Position numbers and translations under genes: made by a program. DNA of 8,568 nucleotides from an uncultured Planctomycetaceae bacterium (GTDB taxonomy: Bacteria; Planctomycetota; Planctomycetia; Pirellulales; JACPPG01), in assembly GCA_945957305.1 (NCBI GenBank), contig CAMFLN010000089.1, positions 1 through 8,568 on the forward strand, in the 5' to 3' direction. Below are positions 1-6,108 of this stretch, one piece after another. Below the pieces are notes generated by a model. It worked only from the letters and a program-made list of their open reading frames with translations. It searched no databases and was not told the origin of the DNA. Every line of letters begins with the position of its first letter. Positions within the stretch are counted from its first letter, which is position 1.

Positions 1-24
1 CTCGGAGATGTGTATAAGAGACAG
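1..24 (+). other. Nextera/Tn5 transposase adaptor remnant (sequencing artefact)
   Basis: Bases 6-24 read AGATGTGTATAAGAGACAG, the 19-bp Tn5 mosaic end used in Nextera libraries. The preceding CTCGG at 1-5 matches the end of the Nextera read-2 adaptor, so the whole 24 bases are adaptor. Genuine genomic sequence begins at base 25, where the esterase reading frame starts to make sense. This is not evidence for a native Tn5 element: no IS50 or transposase sequence is present. The block should be trimmed. Confidence 0.97.
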
Positions 25-786
25 GTACCAGATTGCGCCGCGAATGGCGTACGGTACCAGCGGATGAATCATGGCGTTGTACAAACCGGCAGGGCTATTC
101 GGCTTGTCCGTGGCGGGTTGCGAAGCATAGTTCGACAGCGACGATTCTGCTTCGAGCGCTTTGTGGCTCGTCCAGGCTTCGGCCGGGGTGCCACCGTAGT
201 TCGTGCTGATCATGCCGATCGGCACGTTCAACTTCTTCTGCAGGTCGCGGCCGAAGAAATACGCCACGGCTGAAAAGCTGCCCACCGTTTCCGGTCCGCA
301 GTCTTGCCACTTGGCGTCCACGTCGTTTTGCGGTTCGGGTGTGGCACGCCGGGGAATGGTAATCAAGCGGATCTGCGGATTTGCTGAATCCTTTTTCGTC
401 TGGTCAGGGCTGTCGCTCTGATTGACATCCCATTGCATATTCGACTGCCCGCTGGCGATCCATACTTCACCCACCAGGATGTTCGACAGCTTCAAGGTGT
501 TCTCGCCGGCGATGGTCAGCTCGAACGGTCCCCCCGCCTTCAGCGGCGCCAGCTCGACGCGCCATTTGCCGTCTTTGGCCGTGGTCGAGACCGATTGTCC
601 TTGAATACTGACCGTGACTTTTTCGCCGTCGGTCGCGGTTCCCCAAACGGGAACCTTCATGCCTTGTTGCAGCACGGCCCCGTCAGCAAAGAGGGCGTTT
701 GTCTTGATGGCAGCCGTTGCCTGCGAGGCGAGCAGGGCACACAGCCCGACGGCCAACCACAAACTCGAGCCAGTGCGAAACTTCAT
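25..786 (-). CDS. Secreted sialate O-acetylesterase-like SGNH hydrolase (SASA family), C-terminus missing
   Basis: The first 254 residues of a secreted carbohydrate esterase. Family members remove O-acetyl groups from sialic acids or other glycans in the periplasm or outside the cell. The ATG at 786 follows AGGAG (795-799 on the plus strand) with 8-nt spacing. Residues 1-26 form a signal peptide (MKFRTG, hydrophobic core LWLAVGLCALLA, then SQATA|A). Residues ~27-105 look like the beta-rich N-terminal domain of the family. The hydrolase begins with ASGQSNMQWD, whose GQSNM (113-117) carries the nucleophile Ser115. Later family blocks are YGGTPAEAW (197-205) and YNAMIHPL (236-243). The frame stops at GAIWY, just before the QGE block usual in this family, because the window runs into adaptor sequence at base 24; the catalytic His/Asp region is therefore unseen. 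The truncation is an assembly edge, not a pseudogene. The true substrate is uncertain, as planctomycetes encode many such paralogues that may act on algal or plant glycans. Confidence 0.93.
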
Positions 787-970
787 CGATCGATCTCCTG
801 CGGTGGGATAGTGCGGTGGGGGACGCTCCCGGCAATTTGCTCGGAGCGTCTGGGGGACAATATAGCCAGCCCCATCGGCGAAAGCACCCACCTCGGTCGG
901 CGGGCGTATTTCCGCGACCCCCGGGCGGGCCGTCCCGCAGACTGACCAAGGCGAAAACCACGCCTCCGGC

Positions 971-976
971 TAGAAT
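971..976 (+). promoter_or_regulatory. Possible -10 element for the M28 gene
   Basis: TAGAAT matches five of six bases of the sigma-70 -10 consensus and lies about 80 bp before the chosen start at 1056. No good -35 hexamer sits 16-18 bp upstream; CTGACC at 942-947 is 23 bp away. Weak call based on sequence only. Confidence 0.22.
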
Positions 977-1044
977 AGGGGAAACCGTGGCTCGGTCAGC
1001 GCCTGCGAGGTTTTGGCGAAGCGTCGACGCGCATTTTCAACAGC

Positions 1045-1051
1045 GGAAGGG
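1045..1051 (+). promoter_or_regulatory. Ribosome binding site that fixes the M28 start
   Basis: GGAAGGG lies 4 nt before the ATG at 1056 (its GGAAG core 6 nt before). It supports this internal start over upstream starts in the same open frame. A second ATG at 1052 is out of frame and leads to an early stop. Confidence 0.6.
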
Positions 1052-1055
1052 ATGG

Positions 1056-2054
1056 ATGGCCCACGTCAAAAGGAAGATTTCGGGACAAACGTGGTTCCTG
1101 GCAACGGTTCTCGTCGCCAGTGGCGTCGCGGTCGCCTATGTCACGCTGGTTGACGCACCGGCGCGCCGCCTGGCGGCGGCAGGTCCACGTCCGCAGCGTA
1201 TCGAGGACATTCCCTTCAACGGCACGCGCGCCTATGAGTACTTGCAGGCGATTTGCGACCTTGGTCCGCGCCTCAGCGGTTCGCCCGCGATGATCAAGCA
1301 GCAGGAAATGCTCAAGCAGCACTTCGAAAAGCTGGGGGCCAAGGTCACGATGCAGCCCTTTCGGATTCGCCACCCTGTGGACGGCTCGGCCGTCGAGATG
1401 GCGAACATGCTTGTCGAGTGGCAACCGGAGAAGAAGCAGAGATTGCTCGTGGGGGCCCATTACGACACGCGTCCCCGCCCAGACCAGGACCCGGTTGATC
1501 CGCGGGGGCTGTTTCTCGGCGCCAACGACGGAGCGAGCGGCGTGGCGTTGCTGATGGAACTGGGCGAGAGCGTCAAGAATCTCGACGGCAAGCTGGGGGT
1601 CGATTTCGTGCTCTTCGACGGCGAAGAGTTCATTTTCAACGACCGCGACCCCTACTTTCTCGGGTCGACCCATTTTGCCGAGGAATATGCGGCCCGTCGC
1701 GGCGGCCCGACCTATCAAGCTGGCGTGGTGCTGGACATGGTGGGGGACAAGGATCTCGAGATCTACCAGGAGGGAAACAGCCTGGATTGGCCGGCGTCGC
1801 GCAGCGTGGTAAATTCCATTTGGGCCACGGCAAAGAAGTTGGGCGTCCGCGAGTTCGTTCCTCGCTTGGGACCGACGGTGAACGACGACCACTTGCCGCT
1901 ATGTCGCAAGGCGAAGATACCGACCTGCGACGTGATTGACTTTGAGTACCCCCACTGGCACAAGCGCGGCGACACGGCCGACAAATGCTCGGCGCTCTCG
2001 CTCGCCAAGGTCGGTTGGGTCATTGACCAGTGGCTGAAGAAAAGTGCGCACTAA
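1056..2054 (+). CDS. Membrane-anchored M28-family zinc enzyme, glutaminyl-peptide cyclotransferase-like
   Basis: A 332-residue zinc hydrolase-fold protein of the M28 family, closest in motif layout to glutaminyl cyclases, which convert N-terminal Gln to pyroglutamate. I chose the ATG at 1056 because GGAAGGG (1045-1051) lies just upstream and the product then begins MAHVKRK followed by a single hydrophobic helix (~11-32), a signal anchor or uncleaved signal placing the enzyme outside the inner membrane. The active-site blocks are visible in order: GAHYD (133-137), GANDGASG (155-162; metal ligand Asp158), FDGEE (187-191; acid/base Glu190 and ligand Glu191), LDMVGD (226-231; Asp227), NDDHLPL (276-282) and YPHWH (298-302; ligand His302). 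DDH plus W-H near the C-terminus favours the cyclase clade over bizinc aminopeptidases, but an aminopeptidase cannot be excluded. A 12-bp gap to the next gene suggests co-transcription. The frame is open back to 717, but that part overlaps the divergent gene and spacer. Confidence 0.9.
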   Translation: MAHVKRKISGQTWFLATVLVASGVAVAYVTLVDAPARRLAAAGPRPQRIEDIPFNGTRAYEYLQAICDLGPRLSGSPAMIKQQEMLKQHFEKLGAKVTMQPFRIRHPVDGSAVEMANMLVEWQPEKKQRLLVGAHYDTRPRPDQDPVDPRGLFLGANDGASGVALLMELGESVKNLDGKLGVDFVLFDGEEFIFNDRDPYFLGSTHFAEEYAARRGGPTYQAGVVLDMVGDKDLEIYQEGNSLDWPASRSVVNSIWATAKKLGVREFVPRLGPTVNDDHLPLCRKAKIPTCDVIDFEYPHWHKRGDTADKCSALSLAKVGWVIDQWLKKSAH

Positions 2055-2066
2055 AGGCCCCCTACC

Positions 2067-2534
2067 ATGGTCAGCATTTTATTCCCCGCCGGCGTTCTCG
2101 GATTTGCGGTGACGATGCTACTGGCGCACGCCCGCAACTGGCAGCGAGCCAAGCATCGATTGACGAGTGAAGCTGAGAGGCTGTTTCGCCAGCACCAATT
2201 CTGGCGGCGCATGCAGACCAGTTCGCTGCTCGCCTTGGTGGCGCCGACCATGTTGGTCGGCCTACGTGTCTCGCCCGAGCGGTCGCCAAAACTATTTGTG
2301 ATCCTCTGGCTCCTGGTCGTGTTGGCGACCTGCTGGATCGGTTGGCTGGCCATCCTGGACGCCGTCGCCTCGGGGAAGTACTTTCGCCGCCAGATTCTCG
2401 AGCGGGCGGTTGCTCGTGACCATCTCAAGCAGGAATTTGAGCGAATTTTGACAGCTGTGCGGACTGGGGGATCGGTAACGGCTGACTCCGTTTCACCGCC
2501 GCAAGAGACGGCTTCGCAGCCTGAAACCGCCTAA
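2067..2534 (+). CDS. Small membrane protein of unknown function
   Basis: A 155-residue protein I do not recognise. It shows an N-terminal hydrophobic segment (~3-20), a basic amphipathic stretch rich in Arg and Gln (~23-50), two more hydrophobic helices (~52-66 and ~77-99), then a charged, probably helical tail (~103-132) and a Ser/Thr/Pro/Glu-rich disordered end. This suggests an inner-membrane protein with two or three spans and a soluble C-terminal tail; no catalytic motif is visible. The ATG follows the M28 stop by 12 bp. AAAGG at 2053-2057, overlapping that stop codon, could be the ribosome binding site with 9-nt spacing. The tight spacing implies shared transcription and possibly a shared role at the membrane, but there is no direct evidence for a partnership. 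Confidence 0.72.
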   Translation: MVSILFPAGVLGFAVTMLLAHARNWQRAKHRLTSEAERLFRQHQFWRRMQTSSLLALVAPTMLVGLRVSPERSPKLFVILWLLVVLATCWIGWLAILDAVASGKYFRRQILERAVARDHLKQEFERILTAVRTGGSVTADSVSPPQETASQPETA

Positions 2535-2556
2535 CGGTCACGAAAGTCCTCGATTT

Positions 2557-2718
2557 GTGGCGAATTACTTTTGGCGCTATCGATTTGCGCCAAGCGACCA
2601 GGCAATCAGTTGGCCGAAGTACGAATTGACGATTGCCGACGCGCCCCTTAGGATTGACGCGCTGCAGCCAAGTGACGCTCAGCCGCTATTGCCATATTCG
2701 GTCGCCACTCGCGCGTGA
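2557..2718 (+). CDS. Doubtful 53-codon open frame
   Basis: Opens with GTG (M-ANYFWRYRFAPSDQ...) and ends at TGA 2716-2718. The composition is protein-like (aromatic-rich start, mixed charges), and the same frame is already open upstream, inside the end of the previous gene. There is no clear Shine-Dalgarno sequence, no family recognised, and the start contains an inverted repeat that better fits a transcript-end hairpin. It could be a small protein, the decayed tail of an older gene, or chance. Confidence 0.15.
   Translation: MANYFWRYRFAPSDQAISWPKYELTIADAPLRIDALQPSDAQPLLPYSVATRA
2571..2593 (+). terminator. Hairpin downstream of the 2067-2534 gene, possible transcript end
   Basis: TTGGCGC (2571-2577) and GCGCCAA (2587-2593) are perfect 7-bp arms around a 9-nt loop, 36 bp past the stop codon. 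No T-run follows, so it is not a standard intrinsic terminator; it could stabilise the 3' end or mark a Rho-dependent end. Confidence 0.3.
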
Positions 2719-2844
2719 CACAGGCGTTTGACGCGTTGTCCGCGGAATTTTCGCTTGCGACTGATTCGTTATTGGCCACAGCTCGGGAACGAAGGGCAAA
2801 TCACGCTGTCTTGCGCCCCGGCGTAGACAGAGGACAGAGACTTC

Positions 2845-3495
2845 ATGGACGGCATTCGAATTTGTGTGGCTTTGGCGCCACTGGCGATCTATTTGCTGCT
2901 GTTAGCGGCGCTCAACCTCTCGCGGCGCCCCATCCTCGTCAACGGTGCCCGGGATATCGCGGCGTTGGGTTTCGGCATTTCGGGCATGCTGCTCGTCGGC
3001 CCCATTGAACTACTGCATCCGCAATCGGCGGTGAATCAGCTGGGCCTGTACATCTGGGTCCTTTCCCTGGGGCTTTATTCGCTCGCGTTGGCGCTGGCGA
3101 TTCTTTTCAGTCGGCCCCGTCTGACGGTCTACAACATTTCTGTCGAGCAGCTGCGTCCCTTGTTAGCCACCGCGATCGAGGAACTTGATCCCCAATATCG
3201 CTGGGCGGGCACCTGTTTGTCGCTACCCAACTTGAACGTGCAGCTGCACCTGGAAAGCAACGCGCTGATGCGCAATGTATCGCTCATCGCCAACGGCGAC
3301 CGGCAAAGTCCGGCTGGCTGGCAACAACTCGAACGAGCCCTAGGCGCACAGTTGGCCCCGGCCCGAGCGCCGCTGAACGTTTGGGGGCCAGGATTGTCGT
3401 TGGCAGCATTGTCGATGGCGGCAGTCGTGGCATGGTATGCCCCGCTGAATCACCACGTGGTGATCGCCGCCTTGCGGGACATGTTGCCGTTCTGA
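2845..3495 (+). CDS. Predicted membrane protein of unknown function, four helices
   Basis: A 216-residue protein I do not recognise. Three hydrophobic helices fill the N-terminal half (~5-25, ~38-57 including the stretch GISGMLLVGPIELL, and ~68-88). A soluble alpha/beta-looking segment follows (~92-178), with repeated short hydrophobic strands (RLTVYNI, NLNVQLHL, MRNVSLIAN). A fourth helix (~183-199) lies near the C-terminus. This resembles an inner-membrane protein with a roughly 90-residue soluble domain between helices three and four. No catalytic signature is visible. AGAGGA at 2829-2834 gives a ribosome binding site 10 nt before the ATG. The 310-bp gap suggests transcription independent of the M28 pair, and the gene converges on the oxidoreductase to its right. 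Possibly planctomycete-restricted, but that is a guess from composition and context. Confidence 0.75.
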   Translation: MDGIRICVALAPLAIYLLLLAALNLSRRPILVNGARDIAALGFGISGMLLVGPIELLHPQSAVNQLGLYIWVLSLGLYSLALALAILFSRPRLTVYNISVEQLRPLLATAIEELDPQYRWAGTCLSLPNLNVQLHLESNALMRNVSLIANGDRQSPAGWQQLERALGAQLAPARAPLNVWGPGLSLAALSMAAVVAWYAPLNHHVVIAALRDMLPF

Positions 3496-3505
3496 CGGCC
3501 ACCCG

Positions 3506-3523
3506 CCTGGCTCATCTGCCAGG
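3506..3523 (+). terminator. Hairpin just after the 2845-3495 gene
   Basis: CCTGGC (3506-3511) and GCCAGG (3518-3523) form perfect 6-bp arms around the 6-nt loop TCATCT, starting 10 bp past the stop codon. There is no T-tract. Its position makes it a plausible 3'-end structure of the plus-strand transcript. Confidence 0.35.
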
Positions 3524-3538
3524 ACGTTGAGTGCGGTT

Positions 3539-3567
3539 GGAGTGCTATTGCCACGCTGGCGTGGCAA
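3539..3567 (-). repeat. REP-like palindromic repeat, copy 1
   Basis: The core at 3548-3567 is TTGCCACGCTGGCGTGGCAA: 9-bp perfect arms around TG. Read on the minus strand, the core plus its flank matches copy 2 (3645-3672) at 25 of 28 positions, so the similarity extends beyond the palindrome. Located between converging genes, a usual place for REP-type elements, where they can fold in either transcript and limit read-through. Confidence 0.65.
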
Positions 3568-3644
3568 AGTGCCTTGCTGCGTCGTTCGACGACCGGAAAG
3601 CACTTAGCCAAGTCGCACTGAAATCTTCAAGCCCGCCGTGAATA

Positions 3645-3672
3645 TTGCCGCGCCAGCGTGGCAATGGCACCC
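3645..3672 (+). repeat. REP-like palindromic repeat, copy 2
   Basis: The core TTGCCGCGCCAGCGTGGCAA (3645-3664) is an imperfect palindrome and differs from the reverse complement of copy 1 at one of 20 positions. The flank TGGCACCC also matches. It lies 29 bp from the oxidoreductase stop codon. The two copies face opposite ways with about 77 bp between them, so they could also pair with each other as one long stem. Confidence 0.65.
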
Positions 3673-3701
3673 TGGAGCAGCGGCGACGGGAACTCATCCG
3701 T

Positions 3702-4802
3702 TTACTGCTTCTTGGCCACGGCATCTTGCTTGCGCGCCTTCAGGCTGGGGTCGCTCGCCAGCGGAAGCTTGACCGCGCGCCCGGTCTCGGCCGCTTTGTA
3801 AATCGCCAGGATGATCTCCACGCTGCGGCGCCCCTCGGGCCCGTCGATCGCGGGAGCGCGATCCTTCTTGATCGCGTCGACGACGTCACGAAACTGCAAC
3901 GTGTGGCCATGATGACCGATCGCCGTCGGGTCGCTGGCCCCACCGCCGGTGCTTTTCTTGTGGCTCATTTGCGCCATAATCTCGGCGTCGCGTTTCCCCT
4001 TCTTGGCGAAGTCCCACTTCACGAGATCCTCTTCTTCCATCACGGCCGATCCGGTGGATCCGTGAATCTCGACGCGTTTCAGATAGCCGGGATAGGCGGC
4101 GGTGCTGGCCTCGATCACGCCCAAGGCCCCGTTGGCGTAACGAATCGTGGCGACGGCCGTATCTTCGACGGCAATCCGCTCATGCGCTAGAAGCGCCGTC
4201 TGTGCGCGAATCTCGACGGCCGGACCCATGAACCAGGTGAGCAAATCGACACTGTGAATCGCCTGATTCATCAAGGCGCCGCCGCCGTCGAGCTTCCACG
4301 TGCCGCGCCAGGCGCCGCTATCGTAGTACGATTGCGGTCGAAACCACTTCACGTATGCGTCTCCCATCGTCAGCTGGCCAAAGCGCCCTTCATCAAGCGC
4401 GCGGCGAATCATCTGGCTGGAATCGTGAAAGCGCGAAGGAAATATCGCTGACAGCTTCACGTTGGCCTTGCGGCAGGCGTCGATGATCTTGTCACACCGC
4501 GAGAGCGTGATTTCCAAAGGCTTTTCGACGATGACGTGCTTGCCCGCCTTGGCCGCGGCAACGGCCGGCTCCATATGAGCACCGCTCGGCGTGCCGATCG
4601 TGACCACGTCCACCGCAGGGTCGGCCAACATAGCGTTCAGATCGTGATAGGCCTTGCAGCCGGTCTCGGCGGCCAATCGATCGGCTGCGGCGGGGAAAGA
4701 GTCGAAGCAGGCCACGAGCTTGGCCCCACGCGTATCGCCGATCGCGCGGGCGTGGAACTTGGCGATCATGCCGCAACCGATGATGCCGAAACCTAAAGCC
4801 AT
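3702..4802 (-). CDS. Gfo/Idh/MocA-family NAD(P)-dependent oxidoreductase
   Basis: A 366-residue cytosolic dehydrogenase of the glucose-fructose oxidoreductase / inositol dehydrogenase family, which oxidises or reduces sugars, inositols and related polyols. The N-terminal Rossmann fold opens with GFGIIGCGMIAKFHARAI (GxGxxA-type nucleotide loop, ~4-21). The family signature EKP is at 93-95, with Lys94 the expected catalytic lysine. The C-terminal domain holds GGGALMNQAIHSVD (173-186), with His183 at the usual catalytic position. Full length for the family. The start at 4802 is supported by GAGGAG 10 nt upstream and by the family's usual start a few residues before the first beta strand. An ATG at 4877 in the same frame would add 25 basic residues, has no ribosome binding site, and would not form a clean signal peptide. 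The substrate cannot be told from sequence. A 152-bp gap separates it from the CPBP gene upstream, so it probably has its own promoter. Confidence 0.94.
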   Translation of the reverse strand: MALGFGIIGCGMIAKFHARAIGDTRGAKLVACFDSFPAAADRLAAETGCKAYHDLNAMLADPAVDVVTIGTPSGAHMEPAVAAAKAGKHVIVEKPLEITLSRCDKIIDACRKANVKLSAIFPSRFHDSSQMIRRALDEGRFGQLTMGDAYVKWFRPQSYYDSGAWRGTWKLDGGGALMNQAIHSVDLLTWFMGPAVEIRAQTALLAHERIAVEDTAVATIRYANGALGVIEASTAAYPGYLKRVEIHGSTGSAVMEEEDLVKWDFAKKGKRDAEIMAQMSHKKSTGGGASDPTAIGHHGHTLQFRDVVDAIKKDRAPAIDGPEGRRSVEIILAIYKAAETGRAVKLPLASDPSLKARKQDAVAKKQ

Positions 4803-4812
4803 CGCAGGGTGT

Positions 4813-4818
4813 CTCCTC
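4813..4818 (-). promoter_or_regulatory. Ribosome binding site that fixes the oxidoreductase start
   Basis: GAGGAG on the minus strand, 10 nt before the ATG at 4802. It decides the start in favour of 4802 over the in-frame ATG at 4877, which lacks such a site. Confidence 0.65.
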
Positions 4819-4903
4819 GGGGCCAATCGTCGCCAGGGCGGCCCGGATGCTTTGCGCACCAAGAACCGCCAAGCCATAGATGCAGGGCTACTTAAAAGGC
4901 CGG

Positions 4904-4909
4904 ATTATA
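4904..4909 (-). promoter_or_regulatory. Possible -10 box for the oxidoreductase gene
   Basis: TATAAT, a perfect sigma-70 -10 hexamer on the minus strand, stands out in a GC-rich spacer and sits about 100 bp before the start at 4802. The -35 position (4927-4932, TGGCTG) is poor. The nine bases CACTATAAT recur exactly on the same strand at 8482-8490, upstream of rimO. Confidence 0.38.
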
Positions 4910-4954
4910 GTGACGCCGTCGGTCCGCAGCCAGCGCGGCGACACTCACGCAAAC

Positions 4955-6049
4955 TCAGCCCGCACCCGCCGCCAACATCAAGGTACTCAGCGCGTTCAGA
5001 CTGGCGTGGGCGATGACACTCGGCCACAGGCGATGCGTTTGCCGGTATAAATACCCCAGCACGAGGGCAAAGAAAAACAAAGGTACGGGACTAGGCCCGT
5101 TTCCCAGGTGAACCAACGCGAAGACAAGTGAACTGAGCACAATGGGCCAGGCAGAGCGCGCCCCTTCCGGCGTGTTGGCAGCGGGATCCGCCGCTACCAG
5201 CGCGGGAGGCGATGGGTCATCGTCAGCTGCACGCTGGGCAGCGGCCGCGTAATCAGGCGCCATGTCGCCGCTCGCCGGCTCTCCGGATATGCTTGCCAAC
5301 AACGCGTCGGCGGCGGGTGAATTTATATCGACGGAAGTGCTCTGAAGTGCTGAGGTGGCCAGGTGCATGGCGGCACGCTGCGTGTAGACCGCTTCGAGCC
5401 ATCCTTGCAACACCACGCGAAAAAGGAACTCCTCGGCCAGCGGCGCGACAACAACGGCGGAAAACGCCGTCGCCAGGAGCGTTAGCATCCCCGGCTGTGC
5501 CTGAAAGATATCGCTCACGGCGTGCTTGGCGGGAATTTCAAAATATTGCACTAACACGATTTGAATCAGAAATACCGGCATGCTGGCCGCCGCGAAACCG
5601 CTCACTCCTAATTGCAAATCGCGGCCCCCGCGGACTGGTAGAAACCCTAAATCATGGTTGTCGGCTCCGCGCGACCGCAGCCAGAGGCAGGCGGCACCGA
5701 CCGCGACGATATTGCCGAGGGAAACCGCCACCATCAGCCCGAAGGGATGCTTCTCGAGGGCACTCGCCTCGCTGTCGCTCTCAGCGACTTGCGTATCTGC
5801 CGCGTGTGCCGGGGCTTTCGATTCCAGGGTGAACGGTAACGTGCAGAGGATCTGCATGCCGAGCCAGATGACCGCGGTCAATCCCACGTCACGGCCGGTC
5901 CACGGCACGCAGCAGCGGGGGGCGTACGTTACGATCTCGCGGCCCGCGGAAACCTGCGCGAAGATGTAATTCCACAATGCCACGCACGTCAGGCTGATCG
6001 CGATGAAAAGACCCAGCTGCAACGCGACAAGCAGAAACATAAATAGCAT
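4955..6049 (-). CDS. CPBP-family intramembrane metalloprotease with an enlarged loop
   Basis: A 364-residue multi-span membrane protein of the CPBP family (CAAX protease / bacteriocin-processing, Abi). All three family motifs are present: EEFLFR (206-211, EExxxR), FALVH (310-314, FxxxH) and HASLN (348-352, HxxxN). They line up the glutamates and histidines thought to hold the metal and activate water, so the enzyme should be active. Hydrophobic helices lie at about 4-30, 55-73, 104-124, 146-169, 188-205, 302-316, 322-336 and 343-361. The distance between motifs one and two is about 98 residues, far more than usual; the extra stretch (~228-298) is rich in Ala, Asp and Pro. No Shine-Dalgarno precedes the ATG at 6049; the next ATG is codon 4. 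It follows pgsA by 59 bp on the same strand, probably in one operon. The substrate is unknown; bacterial relatives are linked to peptide maturation, immunity or signalling. Confidence 0.9.
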   Translation of the reverse strand: MLFMFLLVALQLGLFIAISLTCVALWNYIFAQVSAGREIVTYAPRCCVPWTGRDVGLTAVIWLGMQILCTLPFTLESKAPAHAADTQVAESDSEASALEKHPFGLMVAVSLGNIVAVGAACLWLRSRGADNHDLGFLPVRGGRDLQLGVSGFAAASMPVFLIQIVLVQYFEIPAKHAVSDIFQAQPGMLTLLATAFSAVVVAPLAEEFLFRVVLQGWLEAVYTQRAAMHLATSALQSTSVDINSPAADALLASISGEPASGDMAPDYAAAAQRAADDDPSPPALVAADPAANTPEGARSAWPIVLSSLVFALVHLGNGPSPVPLFFFALVLGYLYRQTHRLWPSVIAHASLNALSTLMLAAGAG

Positions 6050-6108
6050 GCGGAGAAAAAGCTGCCGAAACCCAGGAACTCGAAACGGCCAGCAGAGAGG
6101 GGGGGGCT

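Larger units (their letters stand above)
787..1055. other. Divergent intergenic region between the esterase and M28 genes
   Basis: A 269-bp spacer separating two divergently transcribed genes, so it should hold promoters for both. The only candidate elements I see are a TAGAAT at 971-976 pointing right and a TATATT (859-864 read on the minus strand) pointing left. Neither has a convincing -35 box at normal spacing. The stretch is open in one plus-strand frame that could lengthen the M28 protein, but that extension has no family similarity I can see. Confidence 0.5.
2535..2844. other. 310-bp spacer without a convincing gene
   Basis: This stretch lies between two plus-strand membrane-protein genes. 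It holds a perfect 7-bp inverted repeat at 2571-2593 and a 53-codon GTG-initiated open frame (2557-2718) with no clear ribosome binding site. A second GTG frame starts at 2715, overlapping that stop as GTGA, and runs into the next gene in the wrong phase. I see no RNA gene, and no promoter strong enough to call. Confidence 0.5.

Noticed and set aside
1..24. Native Tn5 transposon end
   Set aside because: Only the engineered mosaic end plus adaptor bases are present, exactly at the sequence edge, with no IS50 or transposase sequence.
10..273. 87-codon plus-strand frame at the window start
   Set aside because: It begins inside the adaptor and runs antisense to the clearly recognisable esterase.
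717..1055. N-terminal extension of the M28 protein to an upstream start
   Set aside because: The extra 113 residues overlap the divergent esterase gene and spacer, are Arg/Pro-rich with no domain, and precede a good ribosome binding site and signal anchor at 1056.
996..1892. 298-codon minus-strand frame
   Set aside because: Antisense mirror of the M28 gene, caused by GC-rich codon usage; its translation shows no family motif while the plus strand shows all the M28 motifs.
3496..3701. CRISPR-like array in the convergent spacer
   Set aside because: Only two copies, in opposite orientation and imperfectly matched, with no regular spacers or cas genes; a REP-type pair fits better.
3645..4190. 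181-codon plus-strand frame
   Set aside because: Antisense to the oxidoreductase and beginning inside a palindromic repeat; no recognisable protein features.
4803..4877. 25-residue N-terminal extension of the Gfo/Idh/MocA protein
   Set aside because: No ribosome binding site at 4877; GAGGAG upstream of 4802 and the family's usual start before the Rossmann strand favour 4802. A twin-arginine or signal-peptide reading was considered, but the residues lack a hydrophobic core.
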